Positions 18,132-27,152 are shown, counted from the stretch's first letter. The stretch is DNA of 39,624 nt from Thalassotalea_E sp964620605 (GCA_964620605.1 CAZUHQ010000020.1:1-39624); one strand, 5' to 3'. Translations and numbers: made by a program. The notes: generated by a model not told the origin, from the letters alone.

Positions 18132-18533
18132 CTACTCGCTTTGAGATTCGTCATTATCAGGCTTTACATGCTTGCTTTCATCATCAGCAATCGCCTTATT
18201 CACCAGGTTGGTCATACGCACACCTTCTACCATCGACTTGTCATAAACAAATCTCAGCTCTGGCATAATGCGCGCCTTGATGCGTTTTGCCAATAAAGTA
18301 CGAATAAAACTCGCCGCTTCATTTAAAATTTCAATCGATTTATCAACGTTTTGACCTTCCAAGGTAAAGAAGGTGACGAATACCTTGGCATAAGCCAAAT
18401 CGCGCGTCACTTCCACCGCCGAGACTGTCACCATGCCTAAACGTGGATCTTTAACTTCGCGCTGAATGATCATCGCCACTTCTTTTTGAATTTCTTGTCC
18501 GACTCTGTCGGTTCGAGCAAATTCTCTTGCCAT
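18132..18533 (-). CDS. rbfA: Ribosome-binding factor A
   Basis: A 133-residue 30S maturation and cold-adaptation factor of KH-like fold. The N-terminus REFARTDRVGQEIQKEVAMI is diagnostic, followed by VKDPRLGMVTVSAVEVTRDL, AKVFVTFF and the C-terminal PELRFVYDKS with an acidic tail. It helps mature the 5' end of 16S rRNA. It precedes truB by 8 bases. An AT-flanked hairpin lies between it and infB, so expression may depend on readthrough. Confidence 0.96.
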   Translation of the reverse strand: MAREFARTDRVGQEIQKEVAMIIQREVKDPRLGMVTVSAVEVTRDLAYAKVFVTFFTLEGQNVDKSIEILNEAASFIRTLLAKRIKARIMPELRFVYDKSMVEGVRMTNLVNKAIADDESKHVKPDNDESQSE

Positions 18534-18550
18534 ATATCTAACTCCTGATC

Positions 18551-18577
18551 AAAAAGGGGACAACCGCCCCCTTTTTT
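18551..18577. terminator. Hairpin with T tract between infB and rbfA
   Basis: AAAAAGGGG pairs with CCCCTTTTT around a short loop; on the minus strand the second arm ends in a T run. It looks like a partial intrinsic terminator inside the operon that would reduce rbfA-truB expression relative to infB. A processing role is equally possible. Confidence 0.55.
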
Positions 18578-18646
18578 ATTTCAATAACTACATTATTACG
18601 CTAATTATTAACGACTAATCAAACACTTAGTCTTCAGCATAATTAA

Positions 18647-21322
18647 CTATAATGAACGTTTAACTTCCACTGTCTCAAATACTTCGATTTGGTCGCCGAC
18701 TTTAACGTCATTATAGTTCTTGACACCGATACCACATTCAGTACCGTTACGAACTTCCTGTACGTCATCTTTAAAACGACGTAACGATTCCAGTTCACCT
18801 TCATAAATCACTACGTTATCACGCAATACACGGATTGGCGCGCTGCGTTTAATCGTACCTTCAGTGACCATACAACCGGCAATCGCACCAATTTTCGGTG
18901 ATTTAAATACATCACGTACTTCGGCAAGACCAATGATTTCCTGTTTAAATTCAGGGGCAAGCATACCGCTCATCGCCTGTTTCACTTCATCGATTAGTGC
19001 ATAAATTACGCTGTAATAACGTAAATCAACGCCTTCAGTTTCAATTACTTTTCGCGCAGCGGCATCGGCACGCACGTTAAAGCCAACAATAATTGCATTT
19101 GAAGCTGCAGCTAGCGTTGCGTCAGTTTCGGTAATACCGCCGACACCAGAACCGATAATCTTCACTTTCACTTCATCGGTTGACAGTTTCACTAACGAGT
19201 CAGAAATCGCTTCAAGTGAACCTTGTACGTCTGACTTCAATACCACGTTAACTTCAGAAACATCCCCTTCAGCCATGTTAGAGAACATGTTTTCCAGTTT
19301 CGCTTTCTGTTGACGGGCAAGTTTAACATCACGGAATTTACCTTGACGATATAACGCCACTTCACGGGCTTTTTTCTCGTCTTTAACAACGGTTGCTTCA
19401 TCACCTGATTGTGGCACACCACTTAAACCTAGAATCTCTACAGGAATAGAAGGACCAGCAGATTTAATTTCTTTGCCGTTTTCATCACGCATCGCTCGAA
19501 CGCGGCCATATTCTAAGCCACATAATACGATATCACCCTGATTTAACGTACCTTCCTGAACTAATACTGTAGCAACCGGTCCTCGACCTTTATCCAGTTT
19601 AGATTCAACAACAACACCATTGGCCATTTTATCAACCACAGCGGTCAGTTCTAATACTTCCGCCTGTAATAAAATAGAATCAAGTAGTTCGTCAATACCT
19701 AAACCAGTTTTTGCTGATACATGAACAAACTGGACATCACCGCCCCAGTCTTCTGGAATAACATCATGCTGTGATAGCTCGGTTTTCACGCGATCCGGAT
19801 CCGCAGTTTCCTTATCCATCTTGTTAACCGCGATAATAATGGGCGCCTCAGATGCTTTTGCATGTTGAATCGCTTCAATGGTTTGTGGCATCACACCATC
19901 ATCGGCTGCTACTACGATAATAACAATATCGGTTGCCTTAGCACCACGAGATCGCATCGCAGTAAACGCCGCGTGACCTGGAGTATCTAAGAAGGTGATC
20001 ATGCCATGACCAGTTTCTACATGGTAAGCACCAATATGTTGAGTAATACCGCCGGCTTCACCTGCTGCTACTTTTGCCTGACGAATGTGATCAAGTAATG
20101 ACGTTTTACCGTGGTCAACGTGACCCATAATAGTCACAACCGGCGCACGAGTAATCGCTTCACCCGCATCACCGCGATCAGATAATACCGCTTCTTCCAG
20201 GGCGTTTTCTTTTACTAAGACGACTTCGTGCCCCATTTCTTCAGCAACTAATGCCGCCGTTTCCTGGTCAATCACCTGGTTAATGGTTGCCATCGCGCCC
20301 ATTTTAAACATCGCCTTAACCACTTCTGCGCCTTTAACTGACATTTTATTGGCCAATTCAGCAACAGAGATGGTTTCACCAATGCGTACTTCTTTGTTCT
20401 TAACTTCAACAGGTTTTTGGAAACCATGTTTTAAGCTTTGTGGTGCTGATAAAGTTTTCTTCTTACCTTTACCAACAGCAACAGGCTTATCATCTTTTTT
20501 GCTTTTCTTCTTACGACGACGGCGTCCACCATCTTCTTCAGAATCAATAGCATCTTCAGCTTCTTGTGCATACTTAGATGAAGTTAAATGCACAACTTCC
20601 TGCTCTTTTTTCTTACGCTCAGCTTCTTCAGCTTTCCAGCGCGCTTCGTTTTCTTCTGCTAATTTTCTCGCCGCTTCTGCTGCCGCTTTAGCTTCCACTT
20701 CCGCTTTTTCCGCCGCTTCTTTTTCTGCTTGCAAGCGTAATTGCTTCGCTTCTTCGCTTTCTACCGGCTCTGGTGCTTTTTCACTTGGTACGGCTTTAGC
20801 TTGCGCTGTTTGCTTCGCTTTCGCTTTCGCTTTTGCTTCCGCTTCGGCTTTTGCCTTGGCTTTGCGTTCAGCTTCCGCTTTCGCCTTAGCTTCTGCCTCG
20901 GCTTTCGCTTTTGCCTCTGCTTCGGCTTTTGCTTTCGCCGCGGCTTCGGCTTCTGCCTTGGCCTTTGCTTCCGCTTCCGCTTCCGCCTTAGCTTCTGCTT
21001 CTGCCAATTGCTGCTCTTCTAACTCACTACGTTTGACATAAGTGCGCTTTTTACGTACTTCAACTTGTACCGATTTCGCCTTGCTGCCACTTCCCATCAC
21101 TAGTGTTGATTTTTTTTTCCGGCTTAACGTCATTTTGCTTGGTTTTGCCGCAGAATCATCACCATGTTGTTTTTTCAGATGCTCTAAAAGCGACTCTTTC
21201 TCTTCTTGAGATATGCTATCAGCCGCTTGCTTGTTAACACCAATGCTTGCCAACTGGCTCACCAATTTATCTATTGGCGTACCTATTTCTTTGGCAAGTT
21301 CTTCTACTGTTACAGATGCCAT
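18647..21322 (-). CDS. infB: Translation initiation factor IF-2
   Basis: An 891-residue GTPase that brings initiator tRNA to the 30S subunit. An IF2_N domain opens the protein (VEELAKEIGTPIDKLVSQLA), followed by a long Ala/Lys/Glu linker at about residues 100-240 made of KAEAEAKAKAEA-type repeats. A second IF2_N domain lies near residue 315. The G domain starts near residue 400 with GHVDHGKTSLLDHIR, DTPGHAAFTAMRSRGA and NKMDK, and the C-terminal domains include GFNVRADAAARK. Length matches E. coli IF2-alpha (890). The linker is close to pure helix-forming repeats. It follows nusA by 22 bases. Confidence 0.98.
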   Translation of the reverse strand: MASVTVEELAKEIGTPIDKLVSQLASIGVNKQAADSISQEEKESLLEHLKKQHGDDSAAKPSKMTLSRKKKSTLVMGSGSKAKSVQVEVRKKRTYVKRSELEEQQLAEAEAKAEAEAEAKAKAEAEAAAKAKAEAEAKAKAEAEAKAKAEAERKAKAKAEAEAKAKAKAKQTAQAKAVPSEKAPEPVESEEAKQLRLQAEKEAAEKAEVEAKAAAEAARKLAEENEARWKAEEAERKKKEQEVVHLTSSKYAQEAEDAIDSEEDGGRRRRKKKSKKDDKPVAVGKGKKKTLSAPQSLKHGFQKPVEVKNKEVRIGETISVAELANKMSVKGAEVVKAMFKMGAMATINQVIDQETAALVAEEMGHEVVLVKENALEEAVLSDRGDAGEAITRAPVVTIMGHVDHGKTSLLDHIRQAKVAAGEAGGITQHIGAYHVETGHGMITFLDTPGHAAFTAMRSRGAKATDIVIIVVAADDGVMPQTIEAIQHAKASEAPIIIAVNKMDKETADPDRVKTELSQHDVIPEDWGGDVQFVHVSAKTGLGIDELLDSILLQAEVLELTAVVDKMANGVVVESKLDKGRGPVATVLVQEGTLNQGDIVLCGLEYGRVRAMRDENGKEIKSAGPSIPVEILGLSGVPQSGDEATVVKDEKKAREVALYRQGKFRDVKLARQQKAKLENMFSNMAEGDVSEVNVVLKSDVQGSLEAISDSLVKLSTDEVKVKIIGSGVGGITETDATLAAASNAIIVGFNVRADAAARKVIETEGVDLRYYSVIYALIDEVKQAMSGMLAPEFKQEIIGLAEVRDVFKSPKIGAIAGCMVTEGTIKRSAPIRVLRDNVVIYEGELESLRRFKDDVQEVRNGTECGIGVKNYNDVKVGDQIEVFETVEVKRSL

Positions 21323-21344
21323 CTATTTTGTTCCCCCAGGGATT

Positions 21345-22841
21345 TTATTCTTCGTTAAACCAGCAAATATTACGCGCAGCCATAATCAACTCGCCCGCTC
21401 TGGTTTCATCTAATTCCTCGATATCAGCAAGATCATCAATTCCTTGCTCTGCTAAATCTTCTAATGTACGCACACCGCGACTTGCCAAGACAAAAGCTAA
21501 ATGGCGTTCTAAGCCGTCTAACGCTAATAAATCTTCAGCAGGTTCTGCATTTTCTAACGATTCTTCACTCGCTAAGGCTTGAGTAGTTAACGCCGCTTTT
21601 GCCCGTTCACGCAACTCTTCAACGATTTCTTCATTCATACCATCAATTTCCAACAGCTCAGATGCCGGGACATAGGCGATTTCTTCTAAAGAAGTAAAGC
21701 CTTCTTCCGCCAGCATAGTGGCAAAATCTTCGTCGATATCCAGTTGCTCGGTGAACAAGGTCAGTACTTTGTCGTTTTCCGCCTGATGTTTTTCATTCAT
21801 GTCATCAACCGTCATCACGTTCAGTTCCCAGCCAGTTAAATGACTCGCTAAACGAACGTTTTGACCGCTACGGCCGATAGCCATCGCCAGGTTGCCTTCT
21901 TCAACCGCAATATCCATAGTACGCTTGTCTTCATCAACAATGATCGAAGCAACTTCCGCTGGTGCCATGGCATTAATAACAAACTGTGCCGGGTTATCGT
22001 CATATAACACGATATCAACACGTTCGCCGCCAAGCTCACCAGATACGGCTTGCACACGCGAACCACGCATACCAACACAGGCTCCAACCGGATCAATACG
22101 CTTATCATTTGATTTCACAGCAATTTTTGCGCGAGAACCAGGGTCGCGTGCTGCGCCTTTAATCTCAAGCATTTCTTCACCGATTTCCGGCACTTCAACG
22201 CGGAATAATTCAATTAACATTTCTGGCTTAGTACGAGAAACGAATAACTGTGCGCCACGTGCTTCCGGCTTAATAGCATAAAGCAGACCACGAACCCGAT
22301 CGCCCGGACGAAACACTTCGCGAGGTAACATGTCATCGCGGTAAATAATGGCTTCTGCATTATTACCTAAATCAAGAATAACACTGTCGCGGCTCGCTTT
22401 TTTCACCACACCGGTGATCAACTCACCCACTTGCTCCTGATAAGCATCAACAACTAAGGCGCGTTCTGCTTCACGTACCTTTTGTACGATAACTTGCTTG
22501 GCGGTTTGCGTGGTAATGCGATCAAATTTTACTGATTCAATTTGCTCTTCAACATAATCGCCAACCTTAATCTCTTCGTTGTCGTATTGCGCAGCCGCTA
22601 AACCGATTTCAGCATAAGGGTTTTCCATTGCTTCTTCGCTGTCTTCAACCACTAACCAACGTCTGAAGGTGTCAAACTCACCTGTTTTACGATCGATACA
22701 AACACGAACGGCAATATCACCTTCATATTTTTTCTTGGTGGCGGTTTCTAATGCGGTTTCCATTGCTTCAAATATGCTTTCGCGTGGCAATGCTTTTTCA
22801 TTAGAGACGGCATCTACAACCAGTAAAATTTCCTTACTCAT
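21345..22841 (-). CDS. nusA: Transcription elongation/termination factor NusA
   Basis: A 498-residue RNA polymerase-binding protein that promotes pausing, termination and antitermination. It has an N-terminal polymerase-binding domain (VVDAVSNEKALPRESIFEAM), an S1 domain near residues 135-200 (GELITGVVKKASRDSVILDL), two KH domains (VGACVGMRGSRVQAVSGELG and AIGRSGQNVRLASHLTGWEL), and two acidic C-terminal repeats (FATMLAEEGFTSLEEIAYVP and LERHLAFVLASRGVRTLEDL). Length equals E. coli NusA (495). In E. coli NusA represses its own operon by termination in the leader; tandem terminators stand upstream of rimP here. Confidence 0.98.
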   Translation of the reverse strand: MSKEILLVVDAVSNEKALPRESIFEAMETALETATKKKYEGDIAVRVCIDRKTGEFDTFRRWLVVEDSEEAMENPYAEIGLAAAQYDNEEIKVGDYVEEQIESVKFDRITTQTAKQVIVQKVREAERALVVDAYQEQVGELITGVVKKASRDSVILDLGNNAEAIIYRDDMLPREVFRPGDRVRGLLYAIKPEARGAQLFVSRTKPEMLIELFRVEVPEIGEEMLEIKGAARDPGSRAKIAVKSNDKRIDPVGACVGMRGSRVQAVSGELGGERVDIVLYDDNPAQFVINAMAPAEVASIIVDEDKRTMDIAVEEGNLAMAIGRSGQNVRLASHLTGWELNVMTVDDMNEKHQAENDKVLTLFTEQLDIDEDFATMLAEEGFTSLEEIAYVPASELLEIDGMNEEIVEELRERAKAALTTQALASEESLENAEPAEDLLALDGLERHLAFVLASRGVRTLEDLAEQGIDDLADIEELDETRAGELIMAARNICWFNEE

Positions 22842-22881
22842 GCTACTTAGCCTTTATTAATCGTTATAATTCAATAATCTG

Positions 22882-23340
22882 TTATTCAAATCTTGCTACA
22901 AGATTACCCTTGTCAATATTGCTAAAGACAAGTTCGTAATCTTCACCATCTACCGTGACCACAAGCGTGTCATTTTCAATCGCTGCTAATACGCCTTTAA
23001 ATTTACGGCGACCATTTAACGGTAGTGATAATTTGATGTTCACGGTTTCACCAATCACGGCCTGATAATGCGCCAAACTAAACAAAGGGCGATCTAAGCC
23101 TGGTGATGAAACTTCCAAGTTGTATTCTGTACTGATCGGGTCTTCTACATCGAGAATAGCCCCTACTTGACGACTCACTTCTGCACAATCATCAACGTCA
23201 ATGCCGTTTTCATGATCAATAAAAAGTCTTAATACAGAATGTTTACCTGCACTAATAAACTCAATACCTAATAATTCTTTACCAACCTCTTCCACGGCCG
23301 GTCGTAACATTTCCGTTAATTTATGTTCAAATTTAGCCAA
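22882..23340 (-). CDS. rimP: Ribosome maturation factor RimP
   Basis: A 152-residue cytosolic factor for 30S assembly. LRPAVEEVGKELLGIEFISA and LRLFIDHENGIDVDDCAEVS are the N-terminal domain signatures, and EVSSPGLDRPLF with GRRKFKGVLAAIENDTLVV mark the linker and SH3-like domain. Length equals E. coli RimP (150). It is the first gene of the nusA-infB operon. Upstream lie two terminators, a stem-loop and a strong promoter, and no tRNA gene, unlike the metY-rimP arrangement of E. coli. Confidence 0.97.
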   Translation of the reverse strand: MAKFEHKLTEMLRPAVEEVGKELLGIEFISAGKHSVLRLFIDHENGIDVDDCAEVSRQVGAILDVEDPISTEYNLEVSSPGLDRPLFSLAHYQAVIGETVNIKLSLPLNGRRKFKGVLAAIENDTLVVTVDGEDYELVFSNIDKGNLVARFE

Positions 23341-23372
23341 TCAATTTCTCCGTTTTTCCAACATTCAGAAAC

Positions 23373-23392
23373 AAAAAAAGGGCGTAAAGCCC
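23373..23392 (-). terminator. Leader terminator 2 upstream of rimP
   Basis: On the minus strand GGGC-TTTAC-GCCC is followed by seven T residues, about 35 bases before the rimP ATG. It would stop transcripts coming from the upstream promoter unless read through. Confidence 0.7.
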
Positions 23393-23444
23393 AGCGATAA
23401 CACTTGCTGTCACTGCATCTAATGTCAAAATAAACAATAAGATA

Positions 23445-23468
23445 CAAAAAAACCCCATAGTCGGGGCC
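23445..23468 (-). terminator. Leader terminator 1 upstream of rimP
   Basis: On the minus strand CCCC-GACTAT-GGGG is followed by eight T residues. It lies about 60 bases before terminator 2 in the same leader, giving a tandem arrangement. Confidence 0.7.
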
Positions 23469-23601
23469 TATTTTCACTGAACCCACGATGTACGCTAAGT
23501 TGTATAGTAAATTAGACAACTTAGTAACCAAAGCAACAATAAGGAAAATCAAGTTAAAACAACTGACCTACCTTTCAGTGACTTATCGCTTCAGATGAGA
23601 T
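23445..23601 (-). ncRNA. Candidate rimP leader RNA or small RNA of about 155 nt
   Basis: Between the promoter at 23609-23637 and terminator 1 lies a stretch with no convincing gene. It contains a perfect 9-bp inverted repeat, CTAAGTTGT and ACAACTTAG (23495-23524) with a 12-base loop. Promoter, stem-loop and terminator together would yield a discrete short RNA, either an attenuator for the rimP-nusA operon or a stand-alone transcript. I looked for a tRNA cloverleaf here and found none. The remainder of 23610-23898 is AT-rich and otherwise featureless. The RNA is inferred, not recognised. Confidence 0.35.
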
Positions 23602-23608
23602 GCGCGAA

Positions 23609-23637
23609 ATTATATAGTGATAGCAAGTAAACCGCAA
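23609..23637 (-). promoter_or_regulatory. Strong sigma-70 promoter for the rimP-nusA-infB operon
   Basis: On the minus strand TTGCGG and a perfect TATAAT are separated by exactly 17 bp, with a TTCGCGC discriminator downstream. The GC-rich discriminator is typical of stringently controlled stable-RNA or translation promoters. Confidence 0.7.
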
Positions 23638-23898
23638 GTATATTTCAAATTCGCAAGGGAACCTTTTAACTTTTCATCTCATTTATTTTTAAATAATCAC
23701 TCTGCCTCTATCTTGATGGTTAGCTTTCAAATTTTTTTCATGCTATAACAAGAATTAATAGGAATAAATATTTGTGTAACTTATTAAAATGTATCAATAA
23801 TCACGACGGTAAATATTTATCCGCTATACTGAAAGTTGCACATAGAAAATTAACTAAACAGCTCTGCTACCAATTTTACTAACGGGTTAAAGGTTTTT

Positions 23899-25785
23899 AT
23901 GTATACATATTCGCAGTTGATTGCCAAAAATATGCTAGTTGCAGCTGTCTGTAGTCTGGTGTTTTCTGGAGTTAGCTTTAAGCTGTTATCAGATAATGCT
24001 CAGCAGCAACAAAACACTCAACAACAAATGCTGACCCAGTTATTCTCTCAGCCGCTTGAATATAACAGCGAAAATCTTAACGCCCTTGCCCAGCCATTAA
24101 CCCGCTACCGCTTTACCTTACTTGAAATTAACTCAACCGCGAGTGACCAGCCAGTTAGCATAAACCATCAAGCTTCAGCACTGGCAAGTCTGATAGCGCC
24201 GAATGTTAGCAGTTTTGCTCTGTCTGAGCAGGGGTTGCAGTTTAAATTACAGATTAACAGCGAGCAGCAGGCGTCATTATTTCTCTATTTATCACTAATG
24301 ATGACTTTTTTCTCCTTTGCCATCGTACTCATTGGCGGGAAATTTAGTATCCAGCGTTATAAAAACATCATCAAGAGCATTAACTTGCAGATCAAAAATA
24401 CGTTAATGAACATAGTGAACGCCGAACAGCCAGCGAAAACAGAAGGACGTGACGACTTGTTTGATTTACCGGAATTAAACTCTGGCATTAATGAAATCAA
24501 AGAAATAGTCGATGAACTTATTTCAGATAAAGGGGCACTCGCGCAAGACGCATACATAGAACCTTTGACACAACTTGAAAACCGCACCCGCTTTGTTCAA
24601 TATTTCGAGAGTAAAAATGAAAACGTCGAGTTCGGTGTACTGACCATTACCCGCTGTTCAGAATTACAAACCATCAATCAAATTCACGGTTATACCGAAG
24701 GCGACAACTACATCTGTCGGGTTGCAGAAATTCTAAAAAAGGCCTGTGGCAGATACCAGTCAGCAAAAATATTTCGCCTCAACAGCTCCGATTTTGCCAC
24801 TATTTTACCTAATACGACGTTAAAAGATGCGGAAAACTACGCACAGGAAATTACCAATTATTTTAATGAATACCAACAAGCATCTGATTTAGACTCTGTC
24901 GGCTATACCGGCTTAGTGTATTTTGATAAAAGCAATTCGTTAGGTGAGCTGCTGGCGCTCGCCGATACCGGCATCAGTGTCGCGCAAACTAAACAAGTCA
25001 ATGCCTGGTATGCCCAAACCGATACCGATATTTTAGCCAATTCCAGTGCCAGCTACGGCAATCAAAACTGGCGCCAGGAAATTGATAGCGTTATCGATAA
25101 TCACAGAGTTAAGCTATTGGTGCAATCGATAAAACCGACTACGCGCAATGCCAAAGTGTATAACGAGATTCTCGCCCGATTTCTTAATTCACAGGATGAA
25201 ATACTACCAACGGCATCTTTTATCGCGATGGCGGAAAAACTCGATAAAATTGTCGCAGTCGATAAAATGATCATTGAAGCGGCGATCACTGAGATCAACC
25301 GCAAGAATCTAACCGAACAGCATTTTGGCCTCAATATCAGTCCACATACCATTCACGACGAACAATTTTTGATCTGGCTGGAGCGCCGTTTACTGAAAGA
25401 AGCCCATGTCGCGCAAAATTTAATTTTTGAAATTAGTGAATTTGGCCTACAGCAAAATATTAAAACCAGTAAACGCTTTATCGACATGATCCACAGAGTT
25501 GGCTCCAGGATCACGGTAGAACGCTTTGGTGTCGGCCTGACATCATTTAAATTTTTCCGCGATCTCAAACCCGATTTTATCAAGATGGATAGTATCTATA
25601 CCCGAGATATCGACGAAGACAAAAACAATCAATATTTCCTAAGACTAATGGTCGACCTAGCACACCGCCTCAGCATTACCGTGCTGGCAGAAAGTGTCGA
25701 GAGTCAGGAAGAAAAATTCATGCTGGAAAAACTATTTGTCGATGGTTGTCAGGGTTTTTATCTCGGTAAACCGGAAAAACTCTAG
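23899..25785 (+). CDS. csrD: CsrD/MshH-like degenerate GGDEF-EAL membrane protein
   Basis: A 628-residue protein with an N-terminal helix (about 10-30), a periplasmic domain (about 35-125), a second helix (126-147), a coiled linker, a GGDEF-type domain and an EAL-type domain. The GGDEF site reads NSSDF (295-299), so no cyclase activity is expected. The EAL site reads EIL (423-425) and the DDFG motif reads ERFG (540-544), so the metal-binding Asp pair is lost; some other EAL residues remain (LNIS, FEISE, IKMDS, AESVE). Loss at both sites with two membrane helices matches CsrD of E. coli, which directs RNase E decay of CsrB/CsrC RNAs, and MshH of Vibrio. Function here is by analogy. It is divergent from the rimP operon. 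Confidence 0.75.
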   Translation: MYTYSQLIAKNMLVAAVCSLVFSGVSFKLLSDNAQQQQNTQQQMLTQLFSQPLEYNSENLNALAQPLTRYRFTLLEINSTASDQPVSINHQASALASLIAPNVSSFALSEQGLQFKLQINSEQQASLFLYLSLMMTFFSFAIVLIGGKFSIQRYKNIIKSINLQIKNTLMNIVNAEQPAKTEGRDDLFDLPELNSGINEIKEIVDELISDKGALAQDAYIEPLTQLENRTRFVQYFESKNENVEFGVLTITRCSELQTINQIHGYTEGDNYICRVAEILKKACGRYQSAKIFRLNSSDFATILPNTTLKDAENYAQEITNYFNEYQQASDLDSVGYTGLVYFDKSNSLGELLALADTGISVAQTKQVNAWYAQTDTDILANSSASYGNQNWRQEIDSVIDNHRVKLLVQSIKPTTRNAKVYNEILARFLNSQDEILPTASFIAMAEKLDKIVAVDKMIIEAAITEINRKNLTEQHFGLNISPHTIHDEQFLIWLERRLLKEAHVAQNLIFEISEFGLQQNIKTSKRFIDMIHRVGSRITVERFGVGLTSFKFFRDLKPDFIKMDSIYTRDIDEDKNNQYFLRLMVDLAHRLSITVLAESVESQEEKFMLEKLFVDGCQGFYLGKPEKL

Positions 25786-25916
25786 AGTTACCACCAAGGT
25801 CGCAGTGTAGAAGCAACAGCTTTTGGTATAAAAATCAGTCAAATTAACACGAAGAAACATTAACCCTACAAGTTATCTGTAAAATATTTCAGACAGTTAA
25901 ACACTAAAATGGCATT

Positions 25917-25938
25917 TTTTATTGCATATGCAATAAAA
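25917..25938. promoter_or_regulatory. 22-bp perfect palindrome upstream of the Rnf operon
   Basis: TTTTATTGCAT followed directly by its reverse complement ATGCAATAAAA, about 80 bp before rsxA. Its core TTGCATATGCAA is identical to the palindrome at 1624-1635. Its low GC content argues against an intrinsic terminator and for a protein-binding site. The rest of the 231-bp gap is AT-rich and holds nothing else I can name. Confidence 0.5.
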
Positions 25939-26016
25939 TTTATTGCTTTAGGCTGTTGTTATCTGGGTAAGAAAATCGGATAATACAGGGAATTTATTCA
26001 ATATCATTAATTTAGC

Positions 26017-26598
26017 ATGACTGACTACCTGTTATTATTAGTGGGAACCGTATTAGTAAACAATTTTGTTTTAGTAAAGTTTCTTGGTTTATGCCCTTTT
26101 ATGGGGGTGTCGTCAAAAGTAGAAACCGCTATTGGCATGTCCTATGCCACTACCTTTGTCATGACCTTGGCTTCGTTATTAAGCTATCTGGTACAAACTT
26201 ACCTGCTAACTCCTTTAGGGCTGGAATTTTTAACGACCATGACCTTTATTTTGGTGATCGCCGTAGTGGTACAATTTACCGAAATGGTAGTGCATAAAAC
26301 CAGTGCTAACTTATACCGTTCTTTAGGTATTTTCTTACCGCTGATCACTACTAACTGCGCGGTATTAGGGGTCGCTTTGCTCAATATCTACGAACAGCAC
26401 AACTTTCTCGAATCCATCGTTTACGGTTTTAGCGCCGCGTTAGGTTTTTCTCTGGTATTAGTGATGTTTTCCGCAATGCGGGAAAAACTGGCAAATGCTG
26501 ATGTGCCAACACCATTTAAAGGCTCGGCAATTGCGATGATCACCGCGGGATTAATGTCACTCGCCTTTATGGGCTTTACCGGTCTGGTGAAGTTCTAA
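26017..26598 (+). CDS. rsxA: Rnf/Rsx electron transport complex subunit A
   Basis: A 193-residue inner-membrane protein with six helices. The N-terminus LLLVGTVLVNNFVLVKFLGL, with LCPFMGVSSKVETAIGMSYA and the inverted-repeat segment LGIFLPLITTNCAVLGVALL, is diagnostic. RsxA and RsxE are paralogues placed with opposite topology in the complex. The Rnf complex couples electron flow between NADH and ferredoxin to Na+ or H+ movement, and in E. coli the Rsx version keeps SoxR reduced. Its stop overlaps the rsxB start by one base (TAATG). Confidence 0.96.
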   Translation: MTDYLLLLVGTVLVNNFVLVKFLGLCPFMGVSSKVETAIGMSYATTFVMTLASLLSYLVQTYLLTPLGLEFLTTMTFILVIAVVVQFTEMVVHKTSANLYRSLGIFLPLITTNCAVLGVALLNIYEQHNFLESIVYGFSAALGFSLVLVMFSAMREKLANADVPTPFKGSAIAMITAGLMSLAFMGFTGLVKF

Positions 26599-27152
26599 TG
26601 ACGATATTAATTGCTATTCTTGTTATCGGGCTGATAGGTGTTGCTTTTGGTGCACTGCTTGGCTTTGCTTCCGTGCATTTTAAAGTTGAAGGCGATCCGC
26701 TTGCCGAACAATTAGACGCCTTATTGCCGCAAACTCAGTGTGGACAATGTGGTTATCCTGGCTGTAAGCCATATGCCGAAGCCGTTGCCAATGGTGAAGC
26801 AATCAATAAATGTGCGCCAGGTGGTGAAGAAACCATTAAAAAAATTGCCGATTTAATGGGGGTTGAACCTGAACCATTAGATTCCGCCCATGAAACCGAC
26901 AACACGCCAAAAGTCGCGTTTATTATCGAAGAAGATTGTATCGGCTGTACCAAATGCATTCAGGCCTGCCCAGTTGATGCCATTATCGGTGCCACCAAAC
27001 AAATGCATACCATTATAGCCGAAGAATGTACCGGTTGTGATTTATGTGTTGCCCCCTGCCCGGTTGACTGTATTGAAATGCGTCCTATTAAACAAACGCC
27101 GAAGAGCTGGCAATGGGATCTCGATAGCATTCCCGTAATGCAAATAGATTAA
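26598..27152 (+). CDS. rsxB: Rnf/Rsx electron transport complex subunit B
   Basis: A 184-residue iron-sulfur subunit. The N-terminal hydrophobic anchor (residues 1-25) is followed by the 4Fe-4S motif QCGQCGYPGCKPYA with a later CAPGG. Two ferredoxin-type clusters follow, CIGCTKCIQACP and CTGCDLCVAPCP. It passes electrons between the membrane part and RnfC. Length matches E. coli RsxB (192). It overlaps rsxA by one base and precedes rsxC by 10 bases. Confidence 0.96.
   Translation: MTILIAILVIGLIGVAFGALLGFASVHFKVEGDPLAEQLDALLPQTQCGQCGYPGCKPYAEAVANGEAINKCAPGGEETIKKIADLMGVEPEPLDSAHETDNTPKVAFIIEEDCIGCTKCIQACPVDAIIGATKQMHTIIAEECTGCDLCVAPCPVDCIEMRPIKQTPKSWQWDLDSIPVMQID

Noticed and set aside
20283..21041. 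A 252-codon open frame antisense to infB, rich in Ala, Ser and Phe.
   Set aside because: It is a by-product of the low-complexity KAEAEAKA repeats in the IF-2 linker and has no start signal or family resemblance.
23316..23552. A 78-codon minus-strand frame in the rimP leader.
   Set aside because: It runs through both terminators and overlaps the rimP start; composition is not protein-like.
23400..23600. A tRNA (metY-like) upstream of rimP.
   Set aside because: No cloverleaf, no T-loop GGTTCGAAT-type sequence and no CCA end could be found on the minus strand.
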